Source: JBBQWZ01 sp038210135
GTDB taxonomy: Bacteria > Acidobacteriota > Terriglobia > Bryobacterales > Bryobacteraceae
DNA length: 54,047 nucleotides
Reading direction: 5' to 3'
NCBI GenBank assembly: GCA_038210135.1
Contig: JBBQWZ010000047.1
Span: 1-54,047 of the forward strand
Below the pieces are notes generated by a model. That model saw nothing but the letters and a program-made list of their open reading frames with translations, searched no databases and was not told where the DNA came from. Shown here one piece after another: positions 1 through 7,564 of this stretch (position 1 is the first letter of the stretch; each line of letters starts with the position of its first letter). A program made the translations under genes and the position numbers.

Positions 1-87
1 GAACGGATGCCCCGGCGCTTCCGCCAATTCGGAGCGGAACCAAATCTCTTCCTGCCGCTCCCGCCTTTTCCTCGTCCCCATCGCCAT
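1..87 (-). CDS. IS transposase, N-terminal 29 residues (cut by window start)
   Basis: Read on the minus strand from an ATG at 87, with a second in-frame ATG at 81, the frame stays open to base 1. It gives a basic start (MAMGTRKRRERQEE) followed by a GHPF motif. From memory of the family, this matches the opening of a widespread acidobacterial IS transposase (basic start, then GHPFYxxLN). Only the N-terminus lies in the window, so the IS family cannot be fixed. Its insertion probably cut the neighbouring secreted-protein gene, whose reading ends at 128 close to where the IS end should lie. Confidence 0.5.
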   Translation of the reverse strand, partial: MAMGTRKRRERQEEIWFRSELAEAPGHPF

Positions 88-127
88 GACAGATTCTATG
101 CCGAAACATTCTCCAAGGAAAGTGATT

Positions 128-2457
128 TTAGACACGGGCTGTTAAGGATCCAACCGAAATGGTGTAATTCGTGATCCCGCCCGGCGCTACTGTCTGCGCG
201 GCGGGACTTGAGGAAACGATGAAGTCCGGCGTCGTCGTAGTCGTGACGTTGTCGAAGATGGCTTGTGCAGGATTTCCAAAATTGCCAGCGGCACCCGAGA
301 TTCCAATGAGAACCGAATTCGCCATTGCGATCGAGGTCGCAGAACCGACTTGCGTCCAATTCACACCGTCAGGAGAAACTAACGCCAGAAACGTATTACT
401 CTGGCGGCTGATCCTGAGCCAATACGGCGCTTTGATCGCCGGCCTGTGAATGTGCTCGGTCCGCCTCCCGACACGGTCGGCGGCTGCCACTGGAGCTCGG
501 CTCCAGCCAAACTGTTCAGCCGCAGGTGCATGAACTTCGACCCGTCAACCGCCGCCTCACGAATCATGACGCCGCCGAAGGCGCTTTGGGAGTCGGGCGA
601 ATTGTAGAGACTGACCACCCGGGCGGTGATGGTTCCGTCGCCGCTGAGAGTCTGATACGCAAAATGGGAGACATCCTGCGTGAAGAGGTTGCCTGCTCCG
701 AATGCGTTTATTGTGAAAACGCCGCTCGCGGATTCGGCATGTCCCAGGGCCGTCGTGTTGATCTCCGCCTCGCTCCATCCGGATGGCAAGGAATTCACCT
801 TCAACACCATGCTCGCGTTGTGAGTGATCGCTCCGCTCGTTCCTGTCACCGCAAAGGGATAGCTTCCAGCCGAACATCCGCTCAACGTTAAAGTAAGTAC
901 TGATGCCGCGTTACCGCCCGGTTGCGCGGGGCTAAACGCTGGAGTAGCGCAAGCAGGCATGCCGGATGCCGAAAGCTGGACGCCCGGCGAAAGACTCGTG
1001 CCGCCGTTAACGAATATTCTGAAGGACGAGTTACCCGGGGCGTTTTGATAGAACTCTGGAACGCCCGTGACGGCAAAATCGTTCGCCGAAGCGGGGGTCG
1101 CGATAGTCAGCGAGACTTGCCCCTGATATGACGAATCGGCGTGAACGGCGATCGAATAGGTTCCCGTCGTGGGAAAGGCGGGAGTATCGAGGACGGTCGC
1201 ACCGTGAGACAAGAGAGAGGCATCGTTCAGCAGCACGGTACCATCCGGGTTATAAACCGTTAACCCTTGGCCCTGAGCCGATGTGTTGGTCAGCAAACGT
1301 GCCGATTGTCCTTGAGTTCCATCGACGATCACGAGCGCGACTTGCTGAGTTGCCGAAAACTTGGCCGTGATCGTACTTCCAAACATCGCGCGCGTTGCCA
1401 GGGCCAAATTCGCTTCGAGGTAGGGAAATGGAATCGAGAAGTAGTCACCCGTGCTGGTGGCGGATCCGAATGGCGTTTGTACCGAGACGTGTCCGGATCC
1501 CATGGCCTTCAACAGGTTCGCTGAGAGTGTCGTCGTAGTTGCCGCACTCACGGAGAGCTGCGTTGCGGCCACCTTAACGGTGTTGTTTGAAGAATTGAGG
1601 TCAAAATTAGTGCCCGTAATAGCGAGTGTTCCGCCGCCGGGCCCTGAAGTTGGAGTGAATGAGGTTATGGTCGGCGCTCCGGGAGCAGCCGTCACCGTGA
1701 ATGCTGAAGGGCTTGTAGCCGGATTGCCAGAGCCGCCGGCGACTGAAATAGTGATGACCCCAGAGATTGCGCCGACAGGAACCGTTACCTTGATAAGAGT
1801 GTTCGATGCAGAAATCACGGTTGCCGCGACGCCGTTGAATTGAACGGTGTTTTGACTCAGAGTGGTACTAAAGCCGGAGCCGAGAATTGATACCGAAGTG
1901 CCGGCAGGGCCGCTCGAAGGGGAGAATGTTGAAATCGTGACCGCGTTTGCATTTTGCCTACTGATCGAAAGCAGGTTTCCAACCGCGTCATAGGAGTAGA
2001 TCGCGGAGTTTCCAGTTTGATCTGTTACCGAAGTGAGTCTACCAACGGGGTCATAGGTGTATTGAATTGGCGGCGGAACCACCACGCTCAGACTGGCAGA
2101 AGCGCTGTGAGTAAGGGCCCCGCTCGTACCGGTCACGCTCAATGTGGAATTGCCGGTAGGCGTGCCGGGTGAAGCCAACACGGTCATTACACTAGATCCT
2201 GCGCCTGTGACAGTTGCGGGGTTAAACTGGACCGTCGCGCCATTCGGCAGTCCGGTGGGTTGAGCAAACGTAACGACGCCTGCGAAACCGTTACTTGCCG
2301 TAACCGTCGCTAAGTACTGAACGCTGCCCGCTTGCCAGAGGGTTGCACTGGAAGGCGACAAAGCGAGCGAAAAGTCGGGCGTTTGGGCGAAACTCGCGGC
2401 ACAAACAATCCACAGCAGCCCTGGTAGAGCACAGCTGAACTTAAAGTTACGCTTCAT
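128..2457 (-). pseudogene. Secreted TIG/IPT and YD-repeat protein, frameshifted and truncated
   Basis: The gene starts at ATG 2457 with AGGAGA eight bases upstream, and the signal peptide ends near SFAQ. The first 692 codons contain an Ig-like segment, one YD pair (YTYDPVGRLTSV then YSYDAVGNLLSI, residues about 130-165) and two IPT/TIG segments (STFSPSSGPAGTSVSILGSGF and TSFTPTSGPGGGTLAITGTNF). These are extracellular binding and adhesion folds. Near base 437 the frame breaks: frame one ends as junk at 379, while sense sequence (APYWLRISRQSNTFLALVSPDG, a DUF1349-like stretch) continues in the next frame down to 128. The reading then stops in the middle of a PAAQTVAPGG-type domain, next to the IS transposase start. 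One frameshift plus truncation suggests a dead gene, although a single indel could be a sequencing error. Confidence 0.65.
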
Positions 2458-2803
2458 CTTTTCGTCTCCTTGGAGAGTTGTTCAGGCGTGTTCAGGCACA
2501 TTACGGCCAGCTATTCGGAGCGAGGGTCGGCTCGGGCGCCTCGTGCTTTTGTGACATATCGTACGCGAAGAGTTCTTAGAATGAGGGTCGCTGCCTCGTT
2601 TTGTCAATACTACTCACCACTAATATTTTTCTTTCATGGTCAAGATCTATTTTGCTTAAATTGCGTTTCACGATCTTTTCGTACTTACTTGGTCGTAGGG
2701 AAAGTAGTATATTTTCCGTTGCGACGCCTCTAGATAGTGGATTGCCGTTTATTAAAATTATTTGTTTGATTTACAAATCTCGTGATACCATCTACCAGTC
2801 GAT
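2458..2803. other. AT-rich divergent intergenic region
   Basis: No gene is seen. The stretch separates two divergent genes and is clearly more AT-rich than its surroundings, especially 2590-2790. An inverted repeat ATTTGT-N7-ACAAAT lies at 2760-2778, just upstream of the di-heme oxidoreductase start, and could be an operator. I could not assign a convincing promoter with good spacing. Confidence 0.35.
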
Positions 2804-4171
2804 GTGCGCGAAAGTAAATTCAGCCTTCTTGGAATGCTTTTGGTTGCGACATTCGTAACCGGCGTGGCGGTGTCCCAAGGGCCAGTCGTCGAAGTGCAGG
2901 ATCCGGGCGTACGTCGAGGCGACGGCATACGACTCGCAATAATACCCGGTTTAACGGGACCCGAAAGAGAATTGTTTCAGCTCGGTTTGACGGCCTTTCA
3001 GACGCTCAACTCAGTCCAAGGTGACGCCTTCCTACCCGGTACGGAATCAGGACTCGGTCCGCTCTTCAACATGGACAGTTGCGCAGGCTGCCACGCGTAT
3101 CCGGTGACAGGAGGAAGCAGCCCAAAGAAGAATCCACAGGTCGAAGTAGGGCAAAAAGAGGGCGGGAGCAATCGAGTTCCTTCTTTTGTGAAATCCGCGG
3201 GGCCGATTCTTCAGGTGCGGATTCTTGCTCGTAGTGGTGGGCAACCCGACGGCCAAATTGCGCCGCTTTATACAATTTCGGGGCGACGAGACGCGGGCAA
3301 GTGCCGTTTAGCGCAAGCTGATTTTGAGAAGGAATTGAAACGGCATAACCTCGCCTTCCGAATCCCAACGCCACTTTTTGGCGCGGGCCTGATCGAGGCG
3401 ATCTCGGACGAAAGCATTTTAGAGAACTTGAATTCGAATCGAGATATGAAACAGCGAATGGGAGTGGCGGGTCTGCCGAATCGAGACAAGAATGGAAGCG
3501 TTACCCGGTTTGGGTGGAAAGCGCAGATCCGCACCCTGGAGGAATTTGCTGCGCAAGCATATCTTGTGGAGCAGGGCATCACAAGCGAGCTCTATCCCTC
3601 GGAGTACGGAAACCCGCCACAGGAATGCCTTTTGAACGCGACTCCGGAGGATCGGAAGAACCCCGTCGCTAGGCGGCCGACGGAAACGTACAGCAACGTC
3701 ACGCGGGTCGCGCATTTCATGCGATTCCTTGCGGCCCCTAAAGTTGAGGCCGCCACCCCCGCTGTTTCGCGTGGGCAACAAGCGTTCCAGGAGATCGGCT
3801 GCGCCCTTTGCCATACTCCCCAACTCCGGACCGGGCGGTCAGCGAACCCCGGCCTCAGCGAGCAGACGGTTGATTTGTACTCAGACCTGCTCGTTCATCG
3901 CATGAGCACCAAGTTGGCCGATGGCGTGACCGAGGGCAATGCGGCCTCGGACATGTTCCGTACCGCGCCTTTGTGGGGTCTAGGCCAGCGCCTATTTCTT
4001 CTTCACGACGGAAGGACAACAGACCTCCTTGAGGCAATCGAGGCGCACGGCACAGGAAGACATCGTCGATCCGGCCGTGGGAGGTCTGAAGCCGAATTAG
4101 TCGTCTCAAACTTCCGAAGTTTGCCTCCGGAGCGACGAATGGACCTCTTGGTGTTCCTCCGATCACTCTAA
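2804..4171 (+). CDS. Di-heme oxidoreductase (DHOR / DUF1111 family, putative peroxidase)
   Basis: A protein of 455 residues with an N-terminal signal segment (SLLGMLLVATFVTGVAVSQ). It has two c-type heme motifs, CAGCH near residue 93 and CALCH near residue 334. This layout, with the phrases GLGPLFNMDSC, IPTPLFGAGLIEAI and TAPLWGLGQR, fits the DHOR family, which is related to MauG and di-heme cytochrome c peroxidases. Heme attachment requires export, so it should act outside the cytoplasmic membrane, passing electrons to peroxide or another oxidised substrate. The natural substrate is unknown. The start is GTG at 2804; an ATG at 2802 is out of frame. It stands alone, with AT-rich DNA upstream and a tRNA fragment downstream. 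Confidence 0.85.
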   Translation: MRESKFSLLGMLLVATFVTGVAVSQGPVVEVQDPGVRRGDGIRLAIIPGLTGPERELFQLGLTAFQTLNSVQGDAFLPGTESGLGPLFNMDSCAGCHAYPVTGGSSPKKNPQVEVGQKEGGSNRVPSFVKSAGPILQVRILARSGGQPDGQIAPLYTISGRRDAGKCRLAQADFEKELKRHNLAFRIPTPLFGAGLIEAISDESILENLNSNRDMKQRMGVAGLPNRDKNGSVTRFGWKAQIRTLEEFAAQAYLVEQGITSELYPSEYGNPPQECLLNATPEDRKNPVARRPTETYSNVTRVAHFMRFLAAPKVEAATPAVSRGQQAFQEIGCALCHTPQLRTGRSANPGLSEQTVDLYSDLLVHRMSTKLADGVTEGNAASDMFRTAPLWGLGQRLFLLHDGRTTDLLEAIEAHGTGRHRRSGRGRSEAELVVSNFRSLPPERRMDLLVFLRSL

Positions 4172-4649
4172 GAATCGTTGGCTCCGAGCTTGGCGCACGA
4201 CGGTGACTTCGAGCGTGCAGTTGTCAGATTCGCAAAGCCGCTCGAAGGTTACAATAGCGACATTTGCCTCTGCGCTATGGCGGTCTCGGTCTCTAGAACC
4301 GCGTAGCTGAACAGCCGGTAATGCCGAATGTTTCGAAGAGTAGCGTCGCCGTGAGGCGATGAAGCGCGTAGACGAAATCGTAGATGATGAAAGCCTCCGA
4401 AAGCAAGAAGGCTCCACAAGGTACAACCAGCGGCGCGTAAGGGTTTGAAACAATAGGCAGTGAAAACAGGCAGATTCCAGCAATAACCGGAATCCGCCTT
4501 GGGCGCAGGGGGTCGGGCGTTCGAATCGCCCCGCCCCGACCAGATCTTTGCCCAACAAGCACTTGCCCGCCTTGGGCGAGGCCCATTCCTGTCGCTCAGC
4601 CCACCTGCCTTAATCGGTACGAACCGTTCCCCCGAGACGTTTTTCTTCT
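4172..4649. other. Gene-free stretch around a tRNA remnant
   Basis: No credible protein gene is present. The minus-strand open frames here read GRFERPTP and IRTPDPL, which are known artefacts of translating tRNA 3-prime halves. Apart from the tRNA-Pro fragment the DNA is unassigned. With broken IS material on its right, the stretch looks like the scarred edge of an integrated element. Confidence 0.5.
4493..4542 (+). tRNA. 3-prime fragment of tRNA-Pro (TGG), probably an att-site remnant
   Basis: Bases 4515-4531 form a perfect T-arm (GGGCG, loop TTCGAAT, CGCCC). They are followed by CGCCCCG, A and CCA (4532-4542), the 3-prime acceptor strand with an encoded CCA. Upstream, the loop CTTGGGC at 4498-4504 has anticodon TGG, with four of five anticodon-stem pairs and the variable loop GGGTC. 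The matching 5-prime acceptor strand CGGGGCG and the D-arm are absent, so this is not a working tRNA. Integrases that use tRNA 3-prime ends leave such fragments at one boundary. Confidence 0.65.
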
Positions 4650-5207
4650 GTGGCAGTTCTGTTCTTCATCGATCTGGCCACCCGCCGCGTCCAGATCGCG
4701 GGCATCTCGGCCCGAGCAAACGGACTGTGGAGGAACCAGATCGCGCGCAACTTGACCGATGCCGTCGATGGGCTGCTCAAAGGCAAGCGTTACCTGATTC
4801 ACGATCGCGATCCGCTGTTCACGGCGGAATCCCTTTCCGCGCTGGCTGAGGTTGGCACGGAATCAGTGAAACTGCCGCCTCGGCCGCCGAACCTGAACAG
4901 CTACGCCGAACGCTTCGTCCGCAGCATTAAAGAATCCTACCTGGAACGGATGATTCTCTCCGGAGAAGATGCGTTGCGAACCGCGGTTCGGGAGTTCGTC
5001 GCGCACTATCACACCGAGCGAAACCATCAAGGCATCGGCAACCGCTCATTTTTCCCGATAGAAGTCCCGTTGATCACCACCGACCGGTGTGATGCCGAAG
5101 CCGACTCGGTGGATTGCTCAATTATTATGATCGGGCCGCCTGAGCGTGATTCGCGAATCCGGTTTTTTGGATTCTACGGGGATCTAAATTCCGCCCGGCG
5201 TCATTGA
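4650..5207 (+). pseudogene. Truncated rve-type (DDE) transposase
   Basis: The frame opens inside a conserved block (VLFFIDLATRRVQIAGI) and continues through HDRDPLFT and the LPPRPPNLNSYAERFVRSIKE block. These carry the second Asp and the catalytic Glu of an rve_3 integrase core as seen in IS3/IS481-like transposases, followed by FVAHYHTERNHQGIGNR. The N-terminal half is absent: the helix-turn-helix part and the first catalytic Asp block, normally directly upstream, are not found in the preceding bases in any frame. The listed GTG is therefore only the first possible codon. The last 40 residues differ from what I recall of the family. It is an IS relic without activity. Confidence 0.75.
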
Positions 5208-5313
5208 TCAATTCGTACTTGTTCTTACAGGAATTACCATGACAGCCGTGTCGCGTTCGCACTCCCGAAACGCCCTAACCGATTGGCCCCGGAACTCTGC
5301 TACGATCCACACC

Positions 5314-5751
5314 ATGAAAGCTCCCATCCAACGTTGGATTTTCCCCGCTTTGCTGATCGCCCTTGGCTTCGCCGCAAGCTCGCTCGTCCACCGCAGCGGC
5401 ACCGTAAATGCTGCTTCGAAGCCCGTCTACGAACTCCGCACCTACACCACTCTCGACGGCCGCCTGCCCGCGCTTGAAACCCGTTTCCGCGAGCACACCA
5501 TGAAGATCTTCGAGAAGCACAACATGAAGAACGTGGGCTACTGGATTCCGCAGGACGAACCGCGGCATTCGAACACGCTCATCTACATTATTTCCCACGC
5601 AAGCCGCGAAGCCGCCAAAGCCAATTGGGCCGCGTTTGTAGCCGACCCGGAATGGAAGACCGTCGCCAAGAACTCCGAAGCCGACGGCAAAATCGTCGCC
5701 AAGGTGGAGAGCGTCTTCATGGATTCCGCCACCTATTCGCCGATTCAGTAG
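5314..5751 (+). CDS. NIPSNAP family protein, exported
   Basis: ATG 5314 starts a hydrophobic signal segment (IQRWIFPALLIALGFAASSLV). The open frame extends to 5239, but that extension has no function. The mature part starts as KPVYELRTYTT, followed by EKHNMKNVGYWIP and a C-terminal block with FVADPEWKTV, all typical of the NIPSNAP ferredoxin-like alpha/beta barrel family. Acidobacteria carry many small secreted NIPSNAP proteins of unknown function. The gene converges with the mocA-like gene, with only three bases between the stop codons and no obvious terminator. Confidence 0.85.
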   Translation: MKAPIQRWIFPALLIALGFAASSLVHRSGTVNAASKPVYELRTYTTLDGRLPALETRFREHTMKIFEKHNMKNVGYWIPQDEPRHSNTLIYIISHASREAAKANWAAFVADPEWKTVAKNSEADGKIVAKVESVFMDSATYSPIQ

Positions 5752-5754
5752 CGC

Positions 5755-6381
5755 TCAGCCCGCCTTCTCGAACGCCGCGAAATCCGCCGGAGTGTCGATG
5801 TCGACTTCGGCCTGCGGACAATCGATTCGCAGCGCGGCGCTGCCATTCTTCAGGATGACGCCCTTGCAGCCTTGGTCCGGCGCAAGCGCGGCCAGCTGCG
5901 GAAAGTGGGATTTCGCGAAGAATACCGGAACGCCGACCGTTCCCGCGTACTGCGAGGCCACAATCGGAAGCCCGCTTCGCAAATGCTCCGCGGCCAGGCT
6001 GTTCAAGATGTCCGGCGTGATCAAAGGTTGATCCGCCAGCGCCAGGATCGCGCCCTCGCGCCCCAGCAGTTCGACCGCTTGAATCCCGGCATGGATCGAC
6101 GTGCCCATCCCCTCCGGCCAGCGCGGATTGTCGACGACGACCACTTGTTTGTCGCCCGTCTCCAGACCCTCGAGCGCCGCCCGGATCGGCCCCGCGTTGG
6201 CTCCGAGTACCACCACTACGGCATCGCAAGTCGTCCGCAAAGCCACCTCCACCGCGTGCCGGATCAGCAGCTTCCCCTCGTAGATCAACAATTGCTTCGG
6301 AGATCCCATGCGCGTCGAACTGCCTGCCGCCAGCATCACCACCGCATAAGACAGTTCGGATTTCGTTTCAAGTGAGTTCAC
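5755..6381 (-). CDS. mocA: MocA-like molybdenum cofactor cytidylyltransferase / NTP transferase
   Basis: A 208-residue cytoplasmic protein with the nucleotidyltransferase signature AVVMLAAGSSTRMGSPKQLL near its start, a conserved PRWPEGMGTSIHAGI block and LADQPLITPD, as in the MobA-like NTP transferases that attach CMP or GMP to molybdopterin. Molybdenum hydroxylases of the xanthine dehydrogenase type usually carry the cytosine dinucleotide cofactor in bacteria, so a cytidylyl transfer is the likely reaction. It is last in the four-gene operon and overlaps the end of xdhC by 14 bases, so it is probably translationally coupled. The exact nucleotide specificity is inferred from context. Confidence 0.8.
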   Translation of the reverse strand: MNSLETKSELSYAVVMLAAGSSTRMGSPKQLLIYEGKLLIRHAVEVALRTTCDAVVVVLGANAGPIRAALEGLETGDKQVVVVDNPRWPEGMGTSIHAGIQAVELLGREGAILALADQPLITPDILNSLAAEHLRSGLPIVASQYAGTVGVPVFFAKSHFPQLAALAPDQGCKGVILKNGSAALRIDCPQAEVDIDTPADFAAFEKAG

Positions 6382-7549
6382 AGATCGCCGTCTCCTGGTT
6401 TGCGTTCAGAAGTTCATGGGCCGCACCGCTCTCGACCGCCGCGTCGTGGATCGCGCCACTGCGCCGCTTGAGAAAGCCGCCATCACGCCCGTGGACCACA
6501 GCTTGAATTTCGGCGACGATCGCGAGCGCAATCGAAACCGGAGCATCCGAGCCAAGATCCAACCCGACCGGCGCGTGGATGTCGATACCCGCCGTCGGCA
6601 GCCCAACCTCTTCAAGCAGGTTCGCCGCTCTCGAAGACGGACCCAGCATCCCCAGATAGCGCGGTTTCCCCGGTAGGATCTGGCGAAGCAGAACCGCGTC
6701 CTGCGGATAGTTGTGCGTCATCAACACCACCGCGGTCTCCCGCGAAATGCCGATGCCCTTGAGCGGATTCTCGCGATCGAACACCATCACGCGATCCGCA
6801 TCGGGAAAGCGCGCGCGCGTCGCGTAATTCGCGCGTCCGTCCGCCACCGTTACGCGCCAACCGAATTCCTTGGCGAATCGAACCAGTGGCTGCGCGTCGT
6901 GCCCCGCGCCGAAGACCACCAGGTCGAGCGGCGCTCCAATCCATTCGACGAAGACGTCGTAGTTGGTTCCATCGTGAGGATCCGCAAGATGCGCCAGAAA
7001 GCCCTTCTGGCGGAGGAAGCATTCGTGGGCATGCTCCAGAACTTCGCCTTCGCACGCCGTTCCAGCGAGTGCGCCGCCTCGCACGCCGTTCGCATCCACC
7101 AGCAAGCGAGCGCCAATAGACACGCCCGAAGTACCGTCCGCCGCGACCACCGTGGCCACCACTACGCCACGCCGCTCGGCGCGCGCTCGCGCGACGAAGC
7201 TCAGCGATTCCGTAACGCCAGGCTGGTCCACGCGCTCGAAAAGCACATGGACCAGCCCGTTGCATCCCAAGCCGAATTCCCACACCGCGTCGGAATCGGC
7301 GGACGTATCGTAAACGCGCACGGAAGGCCTGCCGCCTTCCGTGAACCACCACGCCTTGCGGCAAACGTCGCCTTCGAGGCAGCCGCCGCTGATTGAACCT
7401 ACGCGGCGGCCGTCAGCTAGAATCAACATCCGCGCGCCCGGACGGCGGTACGCGGAACCCTTGACGTGGACGACGGTGGTCAACACCGCCTCACGCGCAA
7501 TTTCGGGTTCCGTTGCGAGAATAGAGAGGATAGAGTCGAGCTCGTTCAC
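6368..7549 (-). CDS. xdhC: XdhC/CoxI family molybdenum cofactor insertion protein
   Basis: A 393-residue protein with both expected parts. The N-terminal XdhC/CoxI domain has AVLTTVVHVKGSAYRRPGARML and GSISGGCLEGDV. The C-terminal Rossmann-like domain has LVVFGAGHDAQPLVRFAKEFGW, then MTHNYPQDAVLLRQIL and YLGMLGPSSRAANLLEEVG. Family members bind molybdopterin cofactor, help sulfurate it and hand it to xanthine-dehydrogenase-type enzymes. Its place 15 bases after the large subunit and just before mocA fits a dedicated maturation role for this operon. It is full length with no odd features. Confidence 0.9.
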   Translation of the reverse strand: MNELDSILSILATEPEIAREAVLTTVVHVKGSAYRRPGARMLILADGRRVGSISGGCLEGDVCRKAWWFTEGGRPSVRVYDTSADSDAVWEFGLGCNGLVHVLFERVDQPGVTESLSFVARARAERRGVVVATVVAADGTSGVSIGARLLVDANGVRGGALAGTACEGEVLEHAHECFLRQKGFLAHLADPHDGTNYDVFVEWIGAPLDLVVFGAGHDAQPLVRFAKEFGWRVTVADGRANYATRARFPDADRVMVFDRENPLKGIGISRETAVVLMTHNYPQDAVLLRQILPGKPRYLGMLGPSSRAANLLEEVGLPTAGIDIHAPVGLDLGSDAPVSIALAIVAEIQAVVHGRDGGFLKRRSGAIHDAAVESGAAHELLNANQETAICELT

Positions 7550-7564
7550 TGTCCATTCCCTCGA

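Noticed and set aside
4163..4586. Two overlapping minus-strand open frames of 97 and 131 codons
   Set aside because: They read GRFERPTP and IRTPDPL, which is what the tRNA-Pro T-arm gives when translated; the frames have no other coding sign.
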